16,853 nt of DNA from Tannerella sp. (GTDB lineage Bacteria > Bacteroidota > Bacteroidia > Bacteroidales > Tannerellaceae). Location: contig JAISYY010000050.1 in the NCBI GenBank assembly GCA_031269635.1, positions 1 through 16,853 on the forward strand, written 5' to 3'. Numbering within the stretch: the stretch's first letter is position 1; each line of letters begins with the position of its first letter. The notes under the pieces are model-generated. The model was given only the letters and a program-made list of their open reading frames with translations, made no database searches and was not told where the DNA came from. The translations under genes and the position numbers were made by a program. Shown here one piece after another: positions 8,116 through 16,835 of this stretch.

Positions 8116-10953
8116 TTAAAAGTTAAGACTTATGCCGATATTATACACGCGATAGGGCTGAAACACTCCCATCGTCCCGATTTCCGGATCGATGTAATTG
8201 GTACGCATCCGGTCAATGGTGAACAGGTTTTGCGCGTTGAGGGCAAGCCTGATTTTTTCCGAAGCGATCTTGCGGGAAAGGGATGCCGGCAACGTGTAGG
8301 CGATTTCCAGGTTCCGCAGGCGCAGGTAAGAAGCGTCCATCACAAAGAAACTGTTGGCCACGTGGTTTGTCGAAGCCGTTAACGACAATGCCGGATAGGT
8401 GATTTCCTCTCCTCCGGCGTAACGTTCCGGCGTCCATGCCTGTTGATGAATGTCGTTAAACACGCCCTGAGACATGCTTTCGTACGCGCCGATGCCGGAA
8501 ACCGTCACGGACGCCTGCGCCGTTCCCTGAAACAGGAAACTCAGTTCAAAGCCCTTGTATTCCAAACCGCCGTTCAGGTTGTAATACAACTGCGGATAGC
8601 GGCTGTACCCGATAGGCGCAAGATCTTCATCGTCGATCATGCCGTCGCTGTTCAGGTCCTGGTAGATAAAATCGCCGACACGGGGCGTGCCGAAAGCATA
8701 CGTCAGGTTACGGCTTGCTTTTTCCGCGTCGGAATTAAACATCCCGTTGCCGTTGCTGTAATCAATCAAGTAGCCCCATTGCTGTCCGGTGCGGAATCCT
8801 TCCGTCCGGTAAGGATAGGCGTAGTCTTCGCCCTTTGATGCCTCGTTGATCTTGAGTATCTTGCTTTGATTCCGGTGCACACCGGCGCCTGCATATACCG
8901 ACATATCCGTGTTGATTTGCCGGCTATAGAGGAGCGATGCCTCAAACCCCCTGTTTTCCATCCGGCCGTTGTTCAGCTTGGGATAATTACCCAGCGCAAT
9001 TCCCTGGTAAATGGGAATTGTCCCGGCGCTGTTCACCAGCATGTTGTCACACTTGTTGATAAAGTAGTCAAACCGGAGGTCAAAGGCGTTCAGCAAACCG
9101 GCTTCTATCCCATAGTTCTGCTTTTTGATTTTCTCGGCCGACAGGTTCGGGTTCCCTTTCAATCCTTCATTCCCGGCCGTGTCGTAATAGTCGAGATACA
9201 TGAAGCGGGCGTCGCCCAACTGGTCATTCGCATTAATCCCATAGGACGCACGCAATTTCAGACCGGTCAGCAGTTCGTTGCCGGACAGGAAATCTTCGTC
9301 GGAAACAACCCACGCCGCAGATATAGCCGGTGTGGCAATATACCTGTGATCGGGATGGAACTGTTCGGAACCGGAATAGCCGAGATCGCCCTTCAGGAAA
9401 TACCGGTTTTTATATCCGTACAGCGCCGTGACTCCCAGACTTTCCCGCTTGTACGGCAGGATGCGGGCGCCGGTTTCTATTTCCTTTTCCTGCAGCAGGT
9501 AAAAAATATACGCCATAGCATCAATGCTGTACTCGCCGAACGTCCGTTTATAACCTGCATTGGCAAAAAGGTTCAGGTTGTAGAAGAATAACGACCCCTT
9601 GTTGTACGTCAGCGGCGTATTCTCGTTGGTTCCCTTTTTGGTAAATTCCAGTACCGAATAGTCCTTACTGCGAACATGGCGTTCAAAGTCCTGAGGCGTG
9701 TAGGTAATATTGTTGGAATACGTTTGATACGCGACCAGCCCTGTAGCCGACAGGCCGGGCGTCAGGAAACTCATGTCGAGCGCCAAGCCGGCCTGCGACA
9801 TGATACTCGTTTTCAACTGCCGCACATACCCTGCCCGGTTCAGCAATCCATATACCGGCAAGTCTTCCTGGTCGTGCGTGACGACCTGGTTCCCCGTTTC
9901 CGGCGCCTCTTCGTTTATCGGCGTCACCGGCCCGTACATCGTCGGCGGCAAATTGAAGATACGGTTATAAATCGTCGTATTATCGTACCGCGCTGTTTGC
10001 TGCCGGTTTACATTTCCGCTCAACCGCAGGAAACCGTTCAGGTAGTTGTTTAACTTCACGTCCACATTCGAACGGAAATTGACACTGTGCACATTTGGCG
10101 TCGGATCGTATTTCCGGTCAGGTTCGTCGGTTGTTTTCAGCGGCGAAGACTGGCGCATGTAATGGACGTTCGAGAAATACCTGATCTTTTCCGATCCTCC
10201 CGCAATATTCAGCCCTGCCCGTTGCATGTAAGTGATGTCGTTTACGAACATTCCATACCAGTCGTTATTCGGATACAGCGGATTGTTTCCTTCGTTGAAC
10301 CCGTCGATTACCTCCCGGTCAAACTGGGAATAAGCTCCCAGTCCGTCGTTGACGCCAGCCTGGTTCCGCAGTGCGGCGTATTCGGCCGAGGGAATAAATT
10401 CCGGTTTCCGCGTCATTTGCTGGAATGACTGTTCCACGTAGGCTTCAATTTTCTTACTGCCGGCAAAACCGCGTTTGGTCGTGATGATAATTGCACCGCC
10501 TGCCCCCTGCATACCGTAAATGGCAGTTGAGGAACCATCCTTGAGGATGGAAATACTTTCAATTTCTTTCGGTGTCAGATAGTCCCAGTCGCCGCTCGGA
10601 CAGATTACCCCGTCAATCACGATTAACGGAGCCGTCCCATTCACGGTAGAAATACCGCGAATCAGTTTGTTTACACCGGAGTTGGACAATTCGGAACCTA
10701 CTTCCAGCGTATTCAACCCCAGGAAGCGTCCGGCGAAAGTTTGCGACAGGTCGGCCGTCGGCGTTTTTTCCAGTACGGTGCCCGACACCGTCTCAATCGC
10801 TCCGGTAATGGATCTTTCCGGCAGGGAAAAATATCCCTGACTGACGGTTGACGGGTTTTCTTCTTCGCCGTTTTCTTTATCCGCATTTTGTGCGTAGGCT
10901 GCCGTCCACAAAAAGAGGCAGCATATACTTGTATAAAATTTTAATCTGTTCAT
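8116..10953 (-). CDS. SusC/RagA-type TonB-dependent outer-membrane transporter lacking N-terminal extension domains
   Basis: 945 residues, shorter than typical SusC proteins (about 1000-1100). The type I signal peptide ends at AYA-QN (residue 21/22). Unlike the other SusC here there is no STN and no carboxypeptidase-regulatory-like domain: the plug begins almost at once (RSITGAIETVSG, 47-58). SusC plug signatures follow: LIRGISTVNGTAPLIVIDGV (97-116) and SISILKDGSSTAIYGMQGAG (133-152). The rest is beta-barrel, with a calcium-loop-like DLNSDGMIDDED near 764-775, ending in the aromatic residue F as outer-membrane barrels usually do. The region equivalent to the TonB box aligns without gaps to EEVVVVAYG of the first SusC but reads PSTVSQGYF, so it is degenerate. 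The transporter should import glycan fragments captured by the SusD encoded 12 nt downstream. The gene starts 40 nt after the preceding susD. Having its own signal peptide shows the short form is a complete gene, not a truncation. Confidence 0.95.
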   Translation of the reverse strand: MNRLKFYTSICCLFLWTAAYAQNADKENGEEENPSTVSQGYFSLPERSITGAIETVSGTVLEKTPTADLSQTFAGRFLGLNTLEVGSELSNSGVNKLIRGISTVNGTAPLIVIDGVICPSGDWDYLTPKEIESISILKDGSSTAIYGMQGAGGAIIITTKRGFAGSKKIEAYVEQSFQQMTRKPEFIPSAEYAALRNQAGVNDGLGAYSQFDREVIDGFNEGNNPLYPNNDWYGMFVNDITYMQRAGLNIAGGSEKIRYFSNVHYMRQSSPLKTTDEPDRKYDPTPNVHSVNFRSNVDVKLNNYLNGFLRLSGNVNRQQTARYDNTTIYNRIFNLPPTMYGPVTPINEEAPETGNQVVTHDQEDLPVYGLLNRAGYVRQLKTSIMSQAGLALDMSFLTPGLSATGLVAYQTYSNNITYTPQDFERHVRSKDYSVLEFTKKGTNENTPLTYNKGSLFFYNLNLFANAGYKRTFGEYSIDAMAYIFYLLQEKEIETGARILPYKRESLGVTALYGYKNRYFLKGDLGYSGSEQFHPDHRYIATPAISAAWVVSDEDFLSGNELLTGLKLRASYGINANDQLGDARFMYLDYYDTAGNEGLKGNPNLSAEKIKKQNYGIEAGLLNAFDLRFDYFINKCDNMLVNSAGTIPIYQGIALGNYPKLNNGRMENRGFEASLLYSRQINTDMSVYAGAGVHRNQSKILKINEASKGEDYAYPYRTEGFRTGQQWGYLIDYSNGNGMFNSDAEKASRNLTYAFGTPRVGDFIYQDLNSDGMIDDEDLAPIGYSRYPQLYYNLNGGLEYKGFELSFLFQGTAQASVTVSGIGAYESMSQGVFNDIHQQAWTPERYAGGEEITYPALSLTASTNHVANSFFVMDASYLRLRNLEIAYTLPASLSRKIASEKIRLALNAQNLFTIDRMRTNYIDPEIGTMGVFQPYRVYNIGISLNF

Positions 10954-10993
10954 TACTTCAAAATTTTAAATCCTTATTCTTACTTCTGCTCAT

Positions 10994-12823
10994 TTACCAT
11001 CCCGGATTTTGCCATTTTTTACCGGTCAACGGTTCGAGGCGCGACACTTCGGCCAGAGGCAGCGGCAACAGTAAATCCCTGTTCTGCCAGCCTCCGCGCG
11101 GGGTGGTTAATATATTGGAACGCTGATATGAAAACGTGCCGTCCGGGTTCCGGGTAATCAGCATTGCCGTCAGCCATTTACAGGTTTCGTTCAGATCGCC
11201 GTCCGGTTTCTGCCAGCGGCGCAGGTCGAAATAGCGCGCTTCTTCCCAGGCCAGTTCTACACGCCGTTCATTATGAATCCGTAAAATCAACTGTTCCTTC
11301 GACAGGTCGGCCGGCAAGGCAGGCATTCCCACGCGGGCGCGGACTTCATTTGCCGCTGCTCTTGCTTCGTCCGCATGTCCCGCTTCGGCCGCCGCTTCCG
11401 CATAGTTAAGGAGTATCCCGGCCAGCCGGTAGTACTTCCAGTTCGCGTTATTCACTTGATTGGTACCGCAAGCGCGGGGTGTTACCATTTTCCGGTGAAA
11501 ATATCCGGTTCGCGAGAACGACCGGTTCGACTGCTCAAAACTTAACGCATGTTTTCCACCGACATACGCTTCGATGGTCACCGGCTCATTATCCCAGATA
11601 ATGATATCTTCGTTCATATATGCCGTCGCATACAAACGCGGATCCCGATTCTTATACGGATCGTTCGGATTATACGTCGTGTTGGCCCGATTGTAGTTCG
11701 GCTGGAGATGCCTTTCATCCAGATACGGTTTTGTCAAATCAAGCACCGGCTGTCCGTCGGCCGTTTCAAACGCATCAATCAACTCCTGCGTCGGACAGGT
11801 ACCGACCTTATACGTATTGGCCATGTTACTGCCGATATAACCGATGTGCCAGACAAATAATCCTCCTTGTTTATGCTGATAAATCGTTTCCTTATCCCTT
11901 GGCGTAGCCGAATAGTCGGCATTCTGGCATGCCAACTGATGAAAAGCCGCAGCGCCATAATCTCCGAAGAGTGTAGGGTTGGTACACGTTCCAAACAGTT
12001 CATACCCGTTGGCCTTCAGTTCCGAAACAGCCTGTTTACAGGTCTGGTAAGCCTCTTCCCAATGGTCCTGCCCTTCATTGTGCAGGGGGCTGGCGGCGTA
12101 TAGCATCACCGTGGACTTGAGCGCCCAGGCCAACGCTTTGGTCGCCCGTAAGGCTTCGCTTTCCGTCGTAATACGCCAGGGGAGTTCCTTCGACTGAATC
12201 GCGGCGTTGCAGTCTTCCACTACAAACTTGGCTACTTCGTAAACCGACTGCCTCTCCAGTACCGAAAAGTCCGTGTCAAACGGAACGGTTTTATCCAGGA
12301 TAGGCAGTTTCCCAAACCATTTTATCAGTTCGGTATAGTAGAATGCCCGCAATACGCGCGCTTCGGCAGCCATCCGGTCTCGGTTTGCCTCATTTTTGAC
12401 GGCCGCCGTTTCAATGTTCTCAAGAAACTGGGAACACAGGCGGATTTGTGTCCAAAAACGACTCCAGTATGCGGAATTGGCCGATCCGCCCACGTCGTTG
12501 CTGTTGTAATCACGCATGGCGTGATTGGATGCCGAAACGTTGTCCTTGTATATATCGTATATCAGGTTGCCTCCGGTTCCGTCTTCCGACGTCCATCCGT
12601 CATCGCTCGCCGACACGACAGCCGGTTCGAAAAACCGGTAGCAGTAGCCTTTTTGCGGGATCTCCATGTAACAGGTGTTCAGTAATGACTCGACCTTGTC
12701 CGGGTCCGCATAAATTTCCTCCATGGTCAATGTGCCGTCCGGAGCTACGTTCAATACATCCGAGCAGGCGGTAAAACCGCAGATGGGAACAATCATAGTC
12801 AGAAATATATATTTTGCTTTCAT
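10994..12823 (-). CDS. SusD/RagB-family outer-membrane glycan-binding lipoprotein
   Basis: 609 residues, normal length for the family. Lipoprotein signal with lipid Cys 20 (GFTAC), followed by SDVLNVAPDG, the common start of mature SusD proteins. SusD features in order: helical repeat EARVLRAFYYTELIKWFGKL (154-173), the loop YNPNDPYKNRDPRLYATAYM, the motif YVGGKHALSFEQSNRSFSRT leading into GYFHRK, and near the C-terminus HNERRVELAWEEARYFDLRR. It ends in WQNPGW. It begins at an ATG 20 nt after the stop of the full-length susC, so the two are almost certainly cotranscribed and form a SusCD 'pedal-bin' complex at the cell surface. There is no inserted domain, unlike the second SusD. The substrate cannot be read from sequence. 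Confidence 0.96.
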   Translation of the reverse strand: MKAKYIFLTMIVPICGFTACSDVLNVAPDGTLTMEEIYADPDKVESLLNTCYMEIPQKGYCYRFFEPAVVSASDDGWTSEDGTGGNLIYDIYKDNVSASNHAMRDYNSNDVGGSANSAYWSRFWTQIRLCSQFLENIETAAVKNEANRDRMAAEARVLRAFYYTELIKWFGKLPILDKTVPFDTDFSVLERQSVYEVAKFVVEDCNAAIQSKELPWRITTESEALRATKALAWALKSTVMLYAASPLHNEGQDHWEEAYQTCKQAVSELKANGYELFGTCTNPTLFGDYGAAAFHQLACQNADYSATPRDKETIYQHKQGGLFVWHIGYIGSNMANTYKVGTCPTQELIDAFETADGQPVLDLTKPYLDERHLQPNYNRANTTYNPNDPYKNRDPRLYATAYMNEDIIIWDNEPVTIEAYVGGKHALSFEQSNRSFSRTGYFHRKMVTPRACGTNQVNNANWKYYRLAGILLNYAEAAAEAGHADEARAAANEVRARVGMPALPADLSKEQLILRIHNERRVELAWEEARYFDLRRWQKPDGDLNETCKWLTAMLITRNPDGTFSYQRSNILTTPRGGWQNRDLLLPLPLAEVSRLEPLTGKKWQNPGW

Positions 12824-12843
12824 GCCTTGTTTATTTTAATCGG

Positions 12844-15800
12844 TTAAAACACTACGTTAAGTCCAACATTTATCATTTTGGTAAGAGGATACCTTCCGCT
12901 GCTTGCCTGTTCGGGATCTATCGTTTTGACAGGCAATCCGGTGTACATCCATAAATTGTTGCCGTTGACATACACACGAATCCGGTTGATTCCGGTTGAC
13001 CGGAACAGTTGCTGTGGAACGGTGTATCCTATTTCCGCCGTTTTAAGCCTCAGAAACGAACGGTCAAGCATAAAGAACTCATTCGCCTTGATACTGGAGC
13101 CGTTACCCAGCGCCGGATACAGGATTTCTTCGCCGTTCAGGTAACGTTCGGACGTCCATGCGTGCTGCACAGGTTGTTCGCTGTATCTCCATCCGGCGTA
13201 TGACATCGTACTTTTGGCTATGCCGGAAAACAGGAAGGAAACATCCACATTCCGGTAGTTCAGCGAGCCGCTGAAACCGTACGTGATGCGCGGAATATCG
13301 GTATAACCGATGGGCGCCTGGTCTTTCGGGTCAATGATACCATCCCCGTTGACGTCGACATACTTGAAATCGCCCAGCCGGGGTGTTCCTCCTACATTAT
13401 ACTCCGGCAAGTTGTCCAATTCTTCCTGCGTATTGATGTATCCGTTCCCGTTGCTGTAATCAATCAGGTATCCGAAGCCCTGGCCGATACTGAAGCCCGT
13501 ACTCCGGTAGCGGTATGCATAATCTTCATCCAGCATGGCTTCATCCATAAATATCCGTTTGTTTTCATTGTAGGCATAATTACCCCGAACGGTGAACGAC
13601 AAGTCGTCGTTGAGCTGTTTCATGTACGAAAGTTCTATCTCGTAGCCCTTGTTTTCCACTTTTCCCATGTTTACCTTGGGTAGATTACCCAGGGCGACAC
13701 CCTGCAATTCGGGTACCGTACCACGGCTAATCAGAATGCCCTCACGGTTTTCCCTGAACACGTCCACGTTCAGCGAAAGGCTACCCAGTAGCTGGAGGTC
13801 TATACCGTAGTTTTGCTTTTTGGCAACTTCCCAACTCAGCTGGTCATTTCCCATTTTCCCCTGCGAGATGTATCTCTCGTAACCCAGGGAAGAAATCCAG
13901 CCGCCTCCGTTTTCGGTAATGGAACTTAAATAGAGAAAACGTGTACCACCCAGTTTGTCGTTACCGACTTTCCCGTACGAAGCGCGGAGTTTCAGGTTCG
14001 TAAGAATGAGATTGTCTCTCAGGAACTCCTCGTTGCTGACGACCCATCCGGCCGAAAAGGCGGGGAAGAACCCGAAGCGGTTGTTGGGCGCGAACTGTTC
14101 GGAGCCGTTATACCCGACATTCACTTCGGCCAGGTACCGGTTGTCATACCCGTAGGTGGCGCGGCCGGAAAAACCAATCATGTTATAGGGCAAGTCGGCT
14201 GCGTAATCGCTACTTTCCCAGTTGTCGCGCTGCAACAGGAACATGCCGGTCACGTCGTGAAGACCAAAGCGGCGTACATAATTCAGGGAATACTGCAAAT
14301 TCATATAATAATAGGAATTCATCCCTTTGGACAGGCGAATTGCGTCGTCCTGATTGTCACGGATTGTACCGTACGAACTCGCTACGTTCGCCGACCGGGC
14401 TACATTAAAATTATAGCAATCGTAACTGCGTCGGCCTTCCAGTATAGTGCGGGCTTTTGAATCATACGACATCATGAATTTGGTACTTAATCCTTGCGTA
14501 ATGAAATCAAGTCCCCAGTCTAACGTCAGTGACGAATTGAGCATCGTATTGGTTTCCTGCCGGTAGCCGCGCCGGTTAATCTCTCCGTAGATACCCCGAT
14601 CCTGTCCCGTTTGGGCAACGACTTCATTCGCCGGGACACCGTATCCTTCGGCCGTCAGAGGCCCCACATCCGTAGGACGCAAATCGATCACTTTGGAAAG
14701 CATATCGCTTATCAGCCACATCAAATCTCCGCTATACAATTCTGTCGCCGGACTGTTCATTTTTTCCAGATAGGAGGCCAGATTCAACGACAGTTTCAGG
14801 TTTTTGACGATGTCATAATCTACGTTTCCCCGGAAATTGTACCGGTCCATGCTAAAAGACGGATCATAATTCAGCTGCGACTTCGATTCGGTTTTAAAAT
14901 TACCGCCCTGCCCGATATAGCCTACGTTCAGGAAATATTTCAGGTCTCCCATTCCGCCGTTCATGTTTGCATTGATACGTGTCTGCGGTGCAAATTTTTT
15001 GGTAAATTCCTTAATGGCATACCGGTCCGGATAAAATACAGGATCTTGTCCGCTTTTGTACATCTCAATCATATACGGCGTATATGTTAGATTTTCCTCA
15101 GCGATTCCGTCGTTCCTGAAAGCCTGATTCTCCATCTCTGCAAAATCCCAGGAATGAAGTCGGGGAGGAGTTACGGTAAACAGTTGTCCGCTGTAATCGG
15201 CCGAAACACTCAGCTCGGCTTTCCCCGTTTCCCCGCGGCGTGTTGTAATCAGTATGACCCCGTTTGCCCCGCGTACCCCGAACACGGCTGTCGCCGAAGC
15301 ATCCTTCAGGATAGAAACGGACGCAATTTCGTTCGGGTCCAGTGTGTTGATGTTATCGCGCGGTACACCGTCAATCAAAATCAGCGGGTTGGCGCCATTC
15401 GTCGTACCAACACCACGCAAATACAGGTTAACCACATCGTTGCCGGGTTGTCCTGAAGTTTGCAGGGCCGTCAGGCCGGGCAACCGTCCGGTCAAAGCCG
15501 TCGACAGGTTGGCGGAAGCGCTCTGTTTCAGTTCCTTCGTTTGGATGGACGCCACTGCGCCCGTGACTGAAACTTTCTTCTGCGTACCGTATGCCACGAC
15601 AACAACCTCCTCCAGACCAAACGTTTCGTCCTGCAGGATGACATCCAGGGAGTTTTTTCCTTTCACGGAAATTTCCTGTGAAACAAATCCGACGTACGAA
15701 AAAATAAGGACGGCATCGTCCGGCAGATTGTTCAGGATGAAATCTCCGTTCGCATCCGTGATATTTCCAGTGGTAGTGTTTTTAACCTGAATGGAAACAC

Positions 15801-16260
15801 CGGCAAGCGGTTCGCCCTGACTGTCGGTTACTCTACCTGTGACGGTTTTTCCCGGATTTTGTTGAAAGGCTGTATTCGCCGGCGTCTTTGCATTTTCCGC
15901 TTCCGTATCTCGGACAATCACGACCTGATTATCATTGATATGGTACTTCAACCCCAAAGACGTTAATGTCTTTTTCAGAATCTCCTCCACCTCTTCGTTG
16001 ACGGCGTCGACGGAAATTCTTTCAGACGTATTCACATTTGTCTTACATATAAAGACGTAATCGGTCTTCTTTTCTATTTCGGAAAAGAAGTCGCTCAGTT
16101 TCACTTGAGTCAACCGGACTGAGATTGCGGTATTATGACTTTGCACATCAGATGCTTGCACAGATAATCCAATACCGGTAATCATCAGGAATACAATAGT
16201 TGATTTGGAAAGACAGTATCTTTTTGCTTTCCTAAATCGGGTTATAAATTTATCTCTCAT
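12844..16260 (-). CDS. SusC/RagA-type TonB-dependent transporter with STN signalling domain
   Basis: 1138 residues. The signal peptide ends around VQA (residue 36). Domains in order: an STN (secretin/TonB short N-terminal) domain at about 45-117 (LSDFFSEIEKKTDYVF, ending NDNQVVIVRD); a carboxypeptidase-regulatory-like beta-sandwich at about 138-211 (VTGRVTDSQGEPLAGVSIQV, ending SLDVILQDE); a TonB box EEVVVVAYG (217-225); the plug with SusC signature LRGVGTTNGANPLILIDGVP (281-300) and GVRGANGVILITTRRG (328-343); then the beta-barrel, with a calcium-loop-like DVNGDGIIDPKD near 967-978 and a terminal Phe. It imports glycan fragments across the outer membrane using TonB/ExbBD energy. An STN domain in such transporters usually contacts a FecR-type anti-sigma factor, linking substrate binding to an ECF sigma factor; neither regulator is visible here, so they may lie beyond 16853. 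It is the first gene of the block, 20 nt before its susD. Confidence 0.97.
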   Translation of the reverse strand: MRDKFITRFRKAKRYCLSKSTIVFLMITGIGLSVQASDVQSHNTAISVRLTQVKLSDFFSEIEKKTDYVFICKTNVNTSERISVDAVNEEVEEILKKTLTSLGLKYHINDNQVVIVRDTEAENAKTPANTAFQQNPGKTVTGRVTDSQGEPLAGVSIQVKNTTTGNITDANGDFILNNLPDDAVLIFSYVGFVSQEISVKGKNSLDVILQDETFGLEEVVVVAYGTQKKVSVTGAVASIQTKELKQSASANLSTALTGRLPGLTALQTSGQPGNDVVNLYLRGVGTTNGANPLILIDGVPRDNINTLDPNEIASVSILKDASATAVFGVRGANGVILITTRRGETGKAELSVSADYSGQLFTVTPPRLHSWDFAEMENQAFRNDGIAEENLTYTPYMIEMYKSGQDPVFYPDRYAIKEFTKKFAPQTRINANMNGGMGDLKYFLNVGYIGQGGNFKTESKSQLNYDPSFSMDRYNFRGNVDYDIVKNLKLSLNLASYLEKMNSPATELYSGDLMWLISDMLSKVIDLRPTDVGPLTAEGYGVPANEVVAQTGQDRGIYGEINRRGYRQETNTMLNSSLTLDWGLDFITQGLSTKFMMSYDSKARTILEGRRSYDCYNFNVARSANVASSYGTIRDNQDDAIRLSKGMNSYYYMNLQYSLNYVRRFGLHDVTGMFLLQRDNWESSDYAADLPYNMIGFSGRATYGYDNRYLAEVNVGYNGSEQFAPNNRFGFFPAFSAGWVVSNEEFLRDNLILTNLKLRASYGKVGNDKLGGTRFLYLSSITENGGGWISSLGYERYISQGKMGNDQLSWEVAKKQNYGIDLQLLGSLSLNVDVFRENREGILISRGTVPELQGVALGNLPKVNMGKVENKGYEIELSYMKQLNDDLSFTVRGNYAYNENKRIFMDEAMLDEDYAYRYRSTGFSIGQGFGYLIDYSNGNGYINTQEELDNLPEYNVGGTPRLGDFKYVDVNGDGIIDPKDQAPIGYTDIPRITYGFSGSLNYRNVDVSFLFSGIAKSTMSYAGWRYSEQPVQHAWTSERYLNGEEILYPALGNGSSIKANEFFMLDRSFLRLKTAEIGYTVPQQLFRSTGINRIRVYVNGNNLWMYTGLPVKTIDPEQASSGRYPLTKMINVGLNVVF

Positions 16261-16466
16261 AGTAACATAATTAATTTATGAAAATTATACTTTTTATTTG
16301 ATCAATCAGATCGTAAAATAGATTCTAATTTACGGTTTTGTTTATTAGCAGGCGGACTTCTCATGGCTGTCAATATTTTAGGTTCATACTTTTTATGGAT
16401 ATATTCTCTAATTTTATTGTCTTTGATGGCAGGTTTTGTAAAAAGGATATAACTTAACACGATAAT

Positions 16467-16505
16467 AAAAAACATCACAGCACACCTTGCTGGTATGCAG
16501 TGATG
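16467..16505 (-). terminator. Intrinsic terminator or leader attenuator upstream of the first susC
   Basis: On the minus strand CATCAC-T-GCATACC-AGCAA-GGTGTGC-T-GTGATG (plus 16473-16505) forms a 13-pair stem with one T-T mismatch, one G-U wobble and a 5-nt loop. It is followed directly by six T's (plus 16467-16472). The wobble is a C-A mismatch in the plus-strand version, and no T tract follows on plus, so the minus direction is clearly favoured. It sits about 207 nt before the susC start codon. It either ends an upstream transcript or attenuates the susC leader. Confidence 0.75.
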
Positions 16506-16570
16506 CTTTAACAGAGACAGGAAGCAATCCGGTAATAAATACGTATTTGTCTGATTTCCAGAGGGGTTTA

Positions 16571-16580
16571 CCCCCCCCCC
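16571..16580. repeat. Homopolymer C10 tract (G10 on the coding strand)
   Basis: Ten consecutive C's on the plus strand in an otherwise AT-rich leader, about 310 bp before the susC start. On the minus strand G10-TAAA-CCCC can also form a short hairpin. Tracts of this length are prone to slippage, and the exact length may be affected by sequencing error. Confidence 0.85.
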
Positions 16581-16667
16581 ATTAATTATTGTTAATAATG
16601 CAAAAATAATTCTTTGGGGAACGGTTGCTGTCGAACAGGGTAAAACAGACATGGAAAAACGGCTACC

Positions 16668-16682
16668 CCCCGCATAGCGGGG
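16668..16682 (-). other. GC-rich hairpin in the leader region
   Basis: CCCCGC-TAT-GCGGGG on the minus strand is a perfect 6-bp inverted repeat with a 3-nt loop, standing out in AT-rich sequence. A T5 run follows 8 nt downstream, after GGTAGCCG, which is too far for a classic terminator. It may be part of a structured leader or small RNA. I could not match the region to a known riboswitch class by eye. Confidence 0.5.
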
Positions 16683-16827
16683 CAGACTCAAGGAAAACAG
16701 GTCGTGATTCGTCTCCCGTAGATTGTTGTTATGCAAAAATCCGTAAGTTGACCGAAAAAAACCAAACGATAGATTGAATAATCTGCTGTTTTGAACCATA
16801 TTCTGTCTTTTTAATAATTTTCCACTG

Positions 16828-16835
16828 CAAATATA
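16828..16835 (-). promoter_or_regulatory. Candidate Bacteroidota -7 promoter element at window edge
   Basis: Minus-strand TATATTTG matches TAnnTTTG exactly. Transcription would start near 16821. The -33 element would fall at or past the end of the window and cannot be assessed, and AT-rich sequence yields such matches by chance. A second exact match, TATTTTTG at plus 16601-16608, lacks a clear -33 element. Either could drive the susC leader or a short RNA ending at the terminator at 16467-16505. Confidence 0.35.

Noticed and set aside
16344..16375. TTGACA-like minus-strand sequence upstream of susC resembling a sigma-70 -35 box
   Set aside because: Bacteroidota primary sigma factors do not use TTGACA/TATAAT promoters, and no good -10 lies at proper spacing. 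Treated as chance.
16302..16799. 165-codon minus-strand open frame upstream of susC
   Set aside because: It runs straight through the intrinsic terminator, the GC hairpin and the G10 tract. Its product has an odd composition with no recognisable domain, and there is no ribosome binding site. More likely a chance open frame in a leader region, though its last 50 codons (KPAIKDNKIREYIHKKYE) look somewhat protein-like, so this is not certain.
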